From positions 868,001 through 932,000 of the forward strand of contig OY970352.1 of assembly GCA_963718105.1 (NCBI GenBank): 64,000 nt of DNA. The letters are read 5' to 3'. This DNA is from DASYKT01 sp963718105 (GTDB lineage: Bacteria > Acidobacteriota > Blastocatellia > Pyrinomonadales > Pyrinomonadaceae). The stretch's first letter is position 1; each line of letters opens with the position of its first letter. Below, piece by piece: positions 1-7,939 of the stretch. Both the position numbers and the translations under genes were made by a program. Under the pieces are notes generated by a model. The model ran no database searches. It worked only from the letters and a program-made list of their open reading frames with translations, and was not told the DNA's origin.

Positions 1-2
1 CT

Positions 3-413
3 CCGGGTATCAATACCCAGAGAATGCAGACCGAAGTGATGGTTCCGGATGGCGGAACAACGGTGGTCGGCGGCGCTATGCTCGATACCGAAGGCGAAGA
101 TCAATTCCGTACGCCGGGACTTTCCAGCATACCGGTATTAGGCAAACTCTTTAAACGTAAAGCGGTAGCGCGCAACACGAGTGAGATCCTGTTCTTTATC
201 ACTCCGCGCATCTATCGTTCGGACTATGCGGGTAACCGTATTGAGTCCAAGGTCAGCAACGAAACTCGTACGACCACTCTGATCCAGCCGGTCCCGATGG
301 GTAATCCGAGTTCGAACTCGGGCACGCCGGAACCGACTCCGCAGCAGCCGCTGCTGATCCCGGTAACCGGATTGCAGGGCGGGCCTCAGCCGATGGCTTC
401 ACCAAAGCCGTAA
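3..413 (+). CDS. pilQ: PilQ/GspD-type secretin, C-terminal end (partial)
   Basis: This is the last 136 codons of a reading frame that enters from outside the window. It carries the end of the secretin beta-barrel domain: a VPDGGTTVVGG block, then a PGLSSIPVLGKLFK block, then a segment ending LFFITPRIYR, which is the usual finish of PilQ and GspD secretins. A Pro/Ser/Gln-rich tail of about 55 residues follows. Secretins form the outer-membrane ring through which type IV pili or secretion substrates pass. The minor pilin genes that follow favour PilQ over GspD, but only the C-terminus is visible, so the choice is inferred. A strong terminator lies 120 bp downstream. Confidence 0.85.
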   Translation, partial: PGINTQRMQTEVMVPDGGTTVVGGAMLDTEGEDQFRTPGLSSIPVLGKLFKRKAVARNTSEILFFITPRIYRSDYAGNRIESKVSNETRTTTLIQPVPMGNPSSNSGTPEPTPQQPLLIPVTGLQGGPQPMASPKP

Positions 414-532
414 TCGGCGTCACCAAAAGCCGATGATCTGCGGCAATAAACTTCCGGTCGGGGAGTGAGGCAAAAACACTCCCCGATCAGAAAATTGACA
501 GTTATGGATACTCTATTTCAGTTTCCTACCCT

Positions 533-565
533 AAATTCCCCGCCGGCTGACGACGGGGAATTTTT
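533..565 (+). terminator. Intrinsic terminator after the secretin gene
   Basis: A perfect 10-bp stem (positions 533-542 with 554-563) is followed by a T run. It lies 120 bp after the secretin stop and separates that gene from the minor-pilin operon. Confidence 0.75.
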
Positions 566-613
566 CTACTTTTCCGGCTTGTTCGTAAAATATCAGTTGA
601 AGTCAAAAGGTAA

Positions 614-733
614 CGAGTCAGTACCGGGAACGCAGTGACCGGCTAATGATAGAACTGGCTTGTTAATCTTTATTTGTAAGTAGGATGGTAAGGTTTATCC
701 CGGAAGCCGGTCACTACGTTCCCGGTACTGACT
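614..733. repeat. REPIN-like inverted repeat, family A
   Basis: The left arm begins GTCAGTACCGGGAACGCAGT and continues GACCGGC. The right arm, about 90 bp on, is its near-exact reverse complement ending GGTACTGAC. The same arms occur at 10882-10998, 26056-26182 and 34928-35015, always between genes. The unrelated AT-rich centre differs between copies. Confidence 0.8.
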
Positions 734-751
734 ATGGAAACGGTTTCTTAT

Positions 752-774
752 AAATGTTACAAAAAGTAACATTT
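752..774. promoter_or_regulatory. Perfect 9-bp inverted repeat upstream of the pilin operon
   Basis: AAATGTTAC at 752-760 and GTAACATTT at 766-774 are separated by five A. A TATAAT hexamer follows at 803-808, but no good -35 is visible. The repeat could be a regulator-binding site or a small hairpin; its role is unknown. Confidence 0.35.
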
Positions 775-843
775 GTAATATCTGCGAAAGTCATCTAAAG
801 AGTATAATTCCTTTATTTACAGCAGTTAAAATTTCTTAAAAGA

Positions 844-860
844 TTGGCACGGATTTTGAT
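844..860 (+). promoter_or_regulatory. Possible sigma-54 promoter for the minor-pilin operon
   Basis: TTGGCAC at 844-850 is followed by five bases and TTGAT at 856-860. This matches the -24/-12 consensus (TGGCAC-N5-TTGCW) in spacing and in all but the C of the -12 GC. It sits 42 bp before the first pilin start codon. Pilin genes are often controlled by RpoN and PilR, so the placement is sensible, but the -12 mismatch keeps this tentative. Confidence 0.4.
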
Positions 861-901
861 TAGCTATTCGTTGCCCGGCGTGTATTTCGGGGAGGGTTTT
901 T

Positions 902-1612
902 ATGAAAAAACACAAAAAAACAACAGCCAGTGAGCGCGGTTTCTCGCTGCTGGAACTCCTGGCGGTGGTAGTGGTCATAATGATCCTTACCTCGGTCTCT
1001 TTAATTTATCTCAGCGGCACCCGCAAGCTTTATAACACTGACGAAGAAGCTCTGCAGATAATCGACCTTATCCAGGAAGCCCGTCAAAGAGCGCTGACCC
1101 AGCGCGAAGTTTTGCGTGTCGAGATCGATCTGACCAGCAACACCGGCCGGCTGATCAACGAAGATAACACGGTCGTCCCGGCGGTCGCGACGGATGACAA
1201 ATTGCTGCGGCAGATCAAGTTTTTCCCTTCCGCCAACGTCCGGCTCGATATGCGCCCGAACAACGTGACCACGGCCCCGCCCGAGGGCCAGCCGGCGCCG
1301 ACAGCGGTTTATGCCGGCAGCCAGCACCCTCTGAGCGCGGGACACAACGTCGCGACATTTCGTTTTATGCCCGACGGCACTGTCAGAGATGCGGGAACCA
1401 GCGCCACCGGCGCTAATTCCGTACCCACGGGTTCAACTCTCTATATCTGGAAACCGAAAGCCAGCAACAATAACGAATCGGATATGACCAAAGCGATCTG
1501 CATCATCGGGTCCACCGGTTCCGTTCGTATGTGGGATTATGCGACGGCGCCGGATGGCTCCGTATTCTGGAAAGATTCACGCCGTTCGGGATATGGAAAC
1601 CCGACGCGCTAG
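902..1612 (+). CDS. Type II/IV pseudopilin, GspH/FimT-like
   Basis: The first gene of a four-gene pilin cluster, 236 aa. The N-terminus has the prepilin signature: a short basic leader, a cleavage Gly at residue 13, then FSLLELLAVVVVIMI with Glu at +5 of the mature protein and a long hydrophobic helix. The rest is a globular beta-rich domain typical of GspH/FimT minor pilins. A good ribosome-binding site (GGAGGG) precedes the ATG. Minor pilins of this kind prime pilus assembly at the inner membrane. The next gene starts 62 bp downstream on the same strand. Confidence 0.85.
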   Translation: MKKHKKTTASERGFSLLELLAVVVVIMILTSVSLIYLSGTRKLYNTDEEALQIIDLIQEARQRALTQREVLRVEIDLTSNTGRLINEDNTVVPAVATDDKLLRQIKFFPSANVRLDMRPNNVTTAPPEGQPAPTAVYAGSQHPLSAGHNVATFRFMPDGTVRDAGTSATGANSVPTGSTLYIWKPKASNNNESDMTKAICIIGSTGSVRMWDYATAPDGSVFWKDSRRSGYGNPTR

Positions 1613-1674
1613 ACGATGCCTTAATTTTATAAAAAGATCAATGCTCCCAACCCGGCAATTCAGGGACTAAGAAA

Positions 1675-2232
1675 ATGACAAGAATAAATAACGAAGCAGG
1701 ATTTTCCTATATCGATCTGATGATCGCGATGGTGATCATGATGGTCGGCATACTGGCATTGACCGGCGCCCTGACCGTCAATTTAATGCGCTCGTATGAA
1801 ACGGACTCGCAGCTTTTAAGCAAGCAGCATGCGCTCTCAACGATCGAATCGATCTTTTCCACCCGCGAGATACACGCTTCAGACGGCGGGATCGACGGCT
1901 GGAATTCGATCGGAAATGTGGGCAACAACATCGGCACCGACGGCCAGCCCAAGGGCATTTTTCTTACCGGCTTTAATCCCATCCGGGCGGAAGAAGGCTG
2001 GGACGGCGTATCCGGAACGGCGGACGATGCCTGTGCCACCGGCACCTCTTGCACCTCCGTCGGGCATCCCGCTAATTCCAGCGCGGAATTAAAAGGATTT
2101 TTGAGAAAGATAGAGATCACGGATGTCGCGGGCCAGCCGGGAAAACGCCGGGTAGAAGTCACCATCCGTTATTCGGTGAACCGCACCTATCGTGAAGAAA
2201 AAATGTCCACGCTGGTCACCCAGTTTCAATAA
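1675..2232 (+). CDS. PilV-like minor pilin
   Basis: 185 aa. A short leader ends at Gly9 and is followed by FSYIDLMIAMVIMMVGILAL, a class III-type pilin helix. The position after +4 of the mature protein holds Asp (residue 14) where pilins nearly always have Glu. The size and position between a FimT-like and a PilW-like gene fit PilV. The following gene begins 11 bp after this stop, with an AAGGAG-type site inside the gap, so the two are probably cotranscribed. PilV-type proteins belong to the initiation complex at the pilus tip. Confidence 0.75.
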   Translation: MTRINNEAGFSYIDLMIAMVIMMVGILALTGALTVNLMRSYETDSQLLSKQHALSTIESIFSTREIHASDGGIDGWNSIGNVGNNIGTDGQPKGIFLTGFNPIRAEEGWDGVSGTADDACATGTSCTSVGHPANSSAELKGFLRKIEITDVAGQPGKRRVEVTIRYSVNRTYREEKMSTLVTQFQ

Positions 2233-2243
2233 GGAGTCAGTTA

Positions 2244-3368
2244 ATGAAAAACTCAGTAAATACAATTTTACATGACCGACGATCGGAAGCTGGTATCGGT
2301 TTACTTGAAGTAATGGTCGCCGCGGTCCTCTTTCTGGTGATCAGCGGGGCCATCTTCGGCCTGCTGCAGGTTGCCAGAGTCGACCGCAACCGCGCCAGCC
2401 GCCGCAGCGACACGTTGAAGAACGCGCGCGCCGCCATGCACCTGATCGGACGCGATGCTTTAAACGCAGGCCTGAGCTATCACAAGGACGGCGGTTTCGC
2501 CCCCGATGATTTTCTTACCACGCGGTTAGGCCTTTCGCAGGATAACAATACCGACAGAGACCGTATGACGGCCATTATCGCCGGCAACAATGTTTTTACG
2601 AACAACCTGCAGACCGGCACGACGGACGAGATCTCTTTTATCTATCGCGATATGGATTTCAATGACGCCAAAACCGTCCAGCTTTTAAGCGTCGCGGCGT
2701 CACCGAGCAATAACACGATCCCGCGCGTAACCCTCAAGCCGTCCACCAGCCAGTTGTGCGGAAACACCTTGAACCCGGACCCCTGCGTCAGAGTCTATGA
2801 CATCTTTTTGATCCAGACCGACACGACCCAGGTCCCGGTAATGGCCACCGCAGTTCCGAGCACCACCACGGTGGATTTTGCTCCGGGCGATCCGCTGGGG
2901 TTGAATCAATCTCTGCAGGCGACCGGCATCGCCGCCAGCCAATTGAGGAAATGCTCCGCTTCGATAGTAGACAATTGCTCCAGCAGTGTTTTGCTGATGA
3001 AGAAATTCTTCTGGGTTTCGTACCGGATAAGCAGCGACGGCACGCTGATCAGAACAACCTTTGGCAACAACAACCCGCCCGCCACTTCCGCCGATCAGAT
3101 CCGCGAACAGCCGCTGGCTTACGGGATACAGGATATGCAGATCCGCTACGTGCTTGAGGACGGAACGGTAACCGATGACCCGAGCGGCGGCCTCGACGGC
3201 ATTCGCGGAACCCCCCCGGACACGCCCGGCGATATGAATTTGGTCAGGCAGATAACCATCACGCTCAAGGTTCAATCGAGTGAGTATGACGAACAGCGAA
3301 GGGTCCCGGAAACGATCACGGTCACTTCCACGTTCGCGACACGCAACATCGTTTATGACGCGGGATAA
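2244..3368 (+). CDS. PilW-like minor pilin
   Basis: 374 aa. The leader ends at Gly17, followed by IGLLEVMVAAVLFLVISGAI with Glu22 at +5 of the mature protein. A large exported domain follows, as in PilW/GspJ-like proteins, with several Cys residues (for example LCGNTLNPDPC) that could form disulfides. It lies directly downstream of the PilV-like gene and 60 bp before the PilX-like gene. It is likely a component of the pilus tip complex. Confidence 0.75.
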   Translation: MKNSVNTILHDRRSEAGIGLLEVMVAAVLFLVISGAIFGLLQVARVDRNRASRRSDTLKNARAAMHLIGRDALNAGLSYHKDGGFAPDDFLTTRLGLSQDNNTDRDRMTAIIAGNNVFTNNLQTGTTDEISFIYRDMDFNDAKTVQLLSVAASPSNNTIPRVTLKPSTSQLCGNTLNPDPCVRVYDIFLIQTDTTQVPVMATAVPSTTTVDFAPGDPLGLNQSLQATGIAASQLRKCSASIVDNCSSSVLLMKKFFWVSYRISSDGTLIRTTFGNNNPPATSADQIREQPLAYGIQDMQIRYVLEDGTVTDDPSGGLDGIRGTPPDTPGDMNLVRQITITLKVQSSEYDEQRRVPETITVTSTFATRNIVYDAG

Positions 3369-3428
3369 GAGATAAAGCGCCATACAATTTCTTAAAAAGT
3401 AGGACAGCTCCTGGAAAAAGGTGTGAAT

Positions 3429-6383
3429 ATGAGAAGTAAAACTTGGAAAAATAACGAAGAAGGTTCGGCAACCATTATTGCTCTGTTGGTCATGGTATTG
3501 CTGATGGCATTCGTCGCCCTGGCCGTTTCGCGTACTACCACGGAAACGCTGGCGACAGCCAACGACGAGACGGAATCGAGAACGTTCTCGGCGGCGCAGG
3601 CCAGCCTGGAAAACGCGACCCGCGAGTTTGACCAGATATTTGAAACAAAGCTGACGCCTTCTACGACGGATATATCCAACGTTGAAAACAACGACCCGCC
3701 GGGATTTGCCACGGACTTCGATTTTGACGTTCATATCACCCAGACGGCACAGCCGTACACGGCATCCGCGGGAAGTTTTCTGCAGGGCCTGACCGCTCTG
3801 CGCGACGAATGGCGTATCGACAGCCTCGTGACCAATAAAGCGACCGGCGTGCAGGTCGCACTCAGACGCGCTTTTTACAACGACCGTATCCCTATCTTTC
3901 AGTTCGGTATTTTTTATAACGACGATCTCGAATTTCACCCCGGCCCGCGTTTCAACTTTGGCGGACGCGTCCACTCCAACGGCAACATGTTCTTAATGGC
4001 CGATACGGGCTTGTACTTCTCTTCGAAGGTCAGCGCGGCCGGGGAGATCCTGACCGATGTGGCCCGCAACGGAAGATCATCGACCGAATGGGGAAACAAT
4101 GTTTTTGTCCGGAACGGTTCGGGTTCCTATGTCCAGCTCGGAAAAAATGGCGGAAGTGTTCTGCATGACGTCAGTAACGGCGGAAACGTTTTCGCCACCC
4201 CGCAATACGTGGGACAGCTTCCGATGCCGACCGCTTTTAGAAATTCCAACTGGCCGACGGTAAGAGAATCTTTCCAGGGCAACCTTCTTTCCAGCGCCAG
4301 AAGGCTGGACCTGCCGCTCAAGATCTCCAGCAAGGTAGCCGGAGCGGAAATGGATTACATCGAGCTCATCAGACGCGGAAAAGAAGTGGGCGACAGGTAT
4401 AACAGCGGCGGCACGCCGACGTCACCGACCATTTCCGACGTGACCACTGCTACTGCCGACGGCCCTATCACCACCAAAGAAAGATATACCAATAAATCCG
4501 GTATCCGTGTTTCACTTGCCGATACCAGGGATAGATTGCCCGGCTGCGCCACTACTTTAAGCGACGCCACGGGAAACACGAATCGCTGCGGCGTCCGGCT
4601 CGACGTCACGGATGGAAGATGCGGCGCCGCGGGCGCGAACGCCTGCACGACCGCCCCGACCAGCGGAAAAGGCTATCAGCCGAAAAGCACGATCAACACC
4701 AAGCTTAACGGCGACCGGCTTTTTTCCGACTCGACCCATCAGAACTGGATAAAGATCGAGCTCGTTTCCATTGATACCAGCGGCGTGGTGAATGCCACCG
4801 ATGTGACCGAGGATATTCTGAGCCTGGGAGTAACCGAAAGAGCGCCGAGAATTACTACTTCGGGGACCACCATGTTTGAGCTTAAAACTACCGGCGGCAA
4901 CCAATATGACGCCAACGCGGACAAGTACTCGATCATCAAGATGCAGCGCTGGGTGCTGCCGGGCGGAAGCAGCGGCGGCACGGGTACCAGCGGGACCGAC
5001 GGCGCTGTCCGGGCCATCGATACAAAATGTTCCACCACTTATACCTGGAACGGCATGAATTACGACATGATCAACGTCACTCACAATACTACGGGAAATG
5101 CTCCGACCGGTGAGACCGCCGCTCTGAACAGAGATTTTATCGATTGCGCCGCCGCCGCCGACCCGGATGATGCTTCGGTAACAAAGGTCGGCAGGTTTCG
5201 TCTGACGACCGGCCAAACTCCGGCCGAAAGAGACCTGGCCCCTTTCCCGATCAGAATGTTCGACACTCGCGAAGGGCTTTATAACGACAGCCTCAATATC
5301 GGCACCGCCTTTAATAACACGGTTTCCAGCGTTACTTATCAGAAAGTGCCGGAAAACGGTTCGATGGGTTTGATCGATATCGACGTTGCGAACCTGCGGC
5401 TTTTCCTTAACGGAGATGCGACGGTCGCCGGTATGCTTCCTGCCGCGGGCACCAAATTCTCAGAAGCAAAAAGCCGCCGGCTGGCCTACACCGATGTGCC
5501 GGATTCTAACGGCTGGGTGCTGTATGTGTCCGACCGCCGCGGCGATTACGATTTTGACGGCGAATATGACATGGAAGACATCTTCGGAAATAACAACGGC
5601 ACAAAAGAGGCCGGCGAAGATGTGAACGGAAATGGTGTGCTGGACGTCAATTACACGAATGAAGCTCCGAAATATAGCACCGCCAGCCAGATCGTCGATC
5701 CGGACGTGGCCGCCTTTAAAGATCCCAAGTGGTTCCGCCGCGCGGTTCGGCTGATCAATGGCAGCGTCCTTCCGGGTAAATACGACTCCGCCACTCCGGC
5801 CAACACCAAGGGCTTTACCTTTGCTACGGAAAATGGAGTGTACGTTCAGGGTAATTACAACGCGACGGGTGTGTCTGCTATCGGCAGCCCGACCGACCCG
5901 GATGACTACTTGCCGCATGATACGGTGAACCATATCCCGGCATCGGTTGTCGGCGACGCGGTTACCATCCTTTCCAATAACTGGGCCGACGGGCGAAGCT
6001 TCCGTTACCCCTTTACGCTTTCGCAGCGTCAGGCGTCGGATACGGTCGACAGGTTTGCCATGCTGGCCGGAGACGCGATCAGCAGCCTGGAAGCAGATCC
6101 GAACCAGGGCGGCGGTGACCCGCGCTTGACCGGTGGTGTGCACAATTTCAAACGGTTCCTGGAAGACTGGGGCGGTAACACCCTCAGCTACTCGGGATCG
6201 CTGATCAATCTGTACAACTCGCACGGTAATAACGGCGCGTTCAAATGCTGTACCAACGTGTACAGCCCGCCCAACCGCGACTGGACCTTCGATATATCGT
6301 TTATGGACCCGACCCGGCTTCCTCCCGGAACGCCGTTCTTCCAATCGATAAACCTGACAGGGTTCCAGAGGCTTAACGACTAG
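3429..6383 (+). CDS. Very long PilX-like pilus assembly protein
   Basis: 984 aa from the ATG at 3429, which has an AAAAGG site 7 bp upstream; a GTG two codons earlier is an alternative. The N-terminus (GSATIIALLVMVLLMAFVAL after Gly12) is a PilX-type pilin helix, but PilX itself is usually under 250 aa. The huge remainder is exported and Asn/Gly/Thr/Asp-rich. At about residues 700-745 (nucleotides 5536-5655) there are Asp/Asn-rich loops (DYDFDGEYD, DVNGNGVLD) resembling EF-hand or dockerin calcium loops. The protein ends with a Cys pair (FKCCTN) and an FDISF block. It may combine the roles of PilX and a PilY1-like tip adhesin, which is inference from architecture only. Confidence 0.65.
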   Translation: MRSKTWKNNEEGSATIIALLVMVLLMAFVALAVSRTTTETLATANDETESRTFSAAQASLENATREFDQIFETKLTPSTTDISNVENNDPPGFATDFDFDVHITQTAQPYTASAGSFLQGLTALRDEWRIDSLVTNKATGVQVALRRAFYNDRIPIFQFGIFYNDDLEFHPGPRFNFGGRVHSNGNMFLMADTGLYFSSKVSAAGEILTDVARNGRSSTEWGNNVFVRNGSGSYVQLGKNGGSVLHDVSNGGNVFATPQYVGQLPMPTAFRNSNWPTVRESFQGNLLSSARRLDLPLKISSKVAGAEMDYIELIRRGKEVGDRYNSGGTPTSPTISDVTTATADGPITTKERYTNKSGIRVSLADTRDRLPGCATTLSDATGNTNRCGVRLDVTDGRCGAAGANACTTAPTSGKGYQPKSTINTKLNGDRLFSDSTHQNWIKIELVSIDTSGVVNATDVTEDILSLGVTERAPRITTSGTTMFELKTTGGNQYDANADKYSIIKMQRWVLPGGSSGGTGTSGTDGAVRAIDTKCSTTYTWNGMNYDMINVTHNTTGNAPTGETAALNRDFIDCAAAADPDDASVTKVGRFRLTTGQTPAERDLAPFPIRMFDTREGLYNDSLNIGTAFNNTVSSVTYQKVPENGSMGLIDIDVANLRLFLNGDATVAGMLPAAGTKFSEAKSRRLAYTDVPDSNGWVLYVSDRRGDYDFDGEYDMEDIFGNNNGTKEAGEDVNGNGVLDVNYTNEAPKYSTASQIVDPDVAAFKDPKWFRRAVRLINGSVLPGKYDSATPANTKGFTFATENGVYVQGNYNATGVSAIGSPTDPDDYLPHDTVNHIPASVVGDAVTILSNNWADGRSFRYPFTLSQRQASDTVDRFAMLAGDAISSLEADPNQGGGDPRLTGGVHNFKRFLEDWGGNTLSYSGSLINLYNSHGNNGAFKCCTNVYSPPNRDWTFDISFMDPTRLPPGTPFFQSINLTGFQRLND

Positions 6384-6416
6384 TTTTCGCTTTGCATCAC
6401 CGAAAACTATCAGAGC

Positions 6417-6445
6417 GAGGCAGGTGAAAACCTGCCTCTTTTTTT
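6417..6445 (+). terminator. Intrinsic terminator of the minor-pilin operon
   Basis: A perfect 9-bp stem (GAGGCAGGT with ACCTGCCTC) with a GAAA tetraloop is followed by seven T, 34 bp after the PilX-like stop. Confidence 0.9.
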
Positions 6446-6455
6446 ATGGAGCGCG

Positions 6456-6561
6456 GAAAGTAGCGCCAGCGTCCCGCTGGCCGTCGCGGGGGTGTTTCGC
6501 CCTCGCAGTTTAACTGACGGCGGGACGCCGTCAGGACAGCCGCCGAGACGGCGGCGTTACA
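6456..6561. repeat. Palindromic extragenic repeat, family F
   Basis: Outer and inner inverted segments spell out GCGCCAGCGTCCCGCTGG and CGCCGAGACGGCGGCGTTAC around a central GACGGCGGGACGCCGTCA. A second copy in reverse orientation lies at 16818-16923. Confidence 0.7.
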
Positions 6562-6623
6562 TAGTTTTAATATTTACCGAAAACAGTTAAACTTATCCGG
6601 TACATCCTTCATTTTAAGATCTT

Positions 6624-7937
6624 ATGAAAAACAAAATTACCGCGGGTTTTCTGCTGATAGCTTTCTGTCTTTTGCCATTGCTCCAGGTCGGGGCTCAGAC
6701 GATGCCGAAAGACGGCGATCCGAAACTTTGGGCGCAGGCGCTAAAGATCCACAAAAAAGCGATCGTTATCGACGGGCACAACGATATTCCGACGCCGATG
6801 ACCGATGAAGATTTCGATCTGGCCGCCAACTCCATCGGCAAATTTCACAAGGACGGCGATCCTTTTCATACCGATCTGGACAGGTTTAAACGCAGCGGCA
6901 TTACCGGCGAATTTTTCTCGATCTACGTAGCTGCGAGTTACGCCAATTCGGCCAATCATGACAAGTCGGGCAGCGCGGCGCGCCGGGCGCTTGATCTGAT
7001 CGACGTCAGCTACCGGGCGATCGAAAAATATCCCGATCAGCTTACGTTCTGCACCACGGCCGCCGACATCCGCCGCGCGAAAAAATACGGAAAGCTTTGC
7101 GTGCTGATGGGTATCGAGGGCGGCCACGCCATCGAAGACTCGCTGTCCGCGCTGCGCGAATTTTACCGCCTCGGCGTGCGCTATATGACGCTGACGCACA
7201 ACAACACCAACAACTGGGCCGACGCCTGCTGCTCGGAAGCGAAGCACGGCGGGCTTTCCGATTTCGGCAAGGAAGTTGTAAAAGAGATGAACCGTTTGGG
7301 AATGCTGGTCGATATCTCGCACGTTTCGGACGACACGATGAACGACGTGCTGGACGTCTCGACGGCGCCGGTCATCTACTCGCATTCATCGGCCCGCGTT
7401 TTTTCCGATCACAAGCGAAATGTCACTGACGAGATATTAAAACGCGTGGCCAAGAACGGCGGCGTGGTGATGGTCAATTTCTACCCGGCTTTTCTCGACC
7501 AGCGCTACCGCGACGAATCGCGAAAACGGGATGACAGTTTGAAGTCGCAGACAGACGCTCTGAATGCGCAATACAAGAATGACCGCGAGGGTTTGAACGA
7601 AGCAACGCGAAAACTTTACGCCGCTGACCCGATCTACACGCCGAGCTATACGAAGATCGTCGATCACATCGACCACATCGTAAAAGTAGCGGGCATCGAC
7701 AATGTCGGTATCGGTTCGGATTACGACGGCGTGCCGCTGCTGCCCGAAGGAATGAGCGGCGCGGAAGACCTGGTGCTGGTGACCTACGAAATGCTCAAAC
7801 GCGGCTATAGCGAAAAAGACATCCGCAAAGTGCTGGGCGAAAATTTCCTGCGCGCTTTCGAAGGCGCGGAAAACGCGGCAAAGATCGGCTCCCGCAAGAT
7901 CAGCGGCGAAGGAAGCTTAAAGAAAATAGGAAAATAA
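6624..7937 (+). CDS. Exported membrane dipeptidase, peptidase family M19
   Basis: 437 aa with a clear Sec signal peptide (residues 1-25, ending VGAQ). The M19 metal ligands are all visible: the H-x-D pair H52/D54 in IDGHNDIP, the bridging Glu E165 in MGIEGGHA, H233 in DISHVSDD and H254 in IYSHSSAR, plus the late IGSDYDG motif. Renal dipeptidase-like enzymes hydrolyse dipeptides, including those with a D-residue, with two zinc ions. The protein should act in the periplasm or outside the cell. The next gene starts 2 bp after the stop, so this is probably an operon of two exported amide hydrolases. Confidence 0.93.
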   Translation: MKNKITAGFLLIAFCLLPLLQVGAQTMPKDGDPKLWAQALKIHKKAIVIDGHNDIPTPMTDEDFDLAANSIGKFHKDGDPFHTDLDRFKRSGITGEFFSIYVAASYANSANHDKSGSAARRALDLIDVSYRAIEKYPDQLTFCTTAADIRRAKKYGKLCVLMGIEGGHAIEDSLSALREFYRLGVRYMTLTHNNTNNWADACCSEAKHGGLSDFGKEVVKEMNRLGMLVDISHVSDDTMNDVLDVSTAPVIYSHSSARVFSDHKRNVTDEILKRVAKNGGVVMVNFYPAFLDQRYRDESRKRDDSLKSQTDALNAQYKNDREGLNEATRKLYAADPIYTPSYTKIVDHIDHIVKVAGIDNVGIGSDYDGVPLLPEGMSGAEDLVLVTYEMLKRGYSEKDIRKVLGENFLRAFEGAENAAKIGSRKISGEGSLKKIGK

Positions 7938-7939
7938 CT

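Noticed and set aside
2700..3974. A 424-codon open frame on the minus strand
   Set aside because: It lies across the PilW-like and PilX-like genes, has low-complexity Arg-rich translation and no recognisable domain or ribosome site; it is the antisense shadow of real genes.
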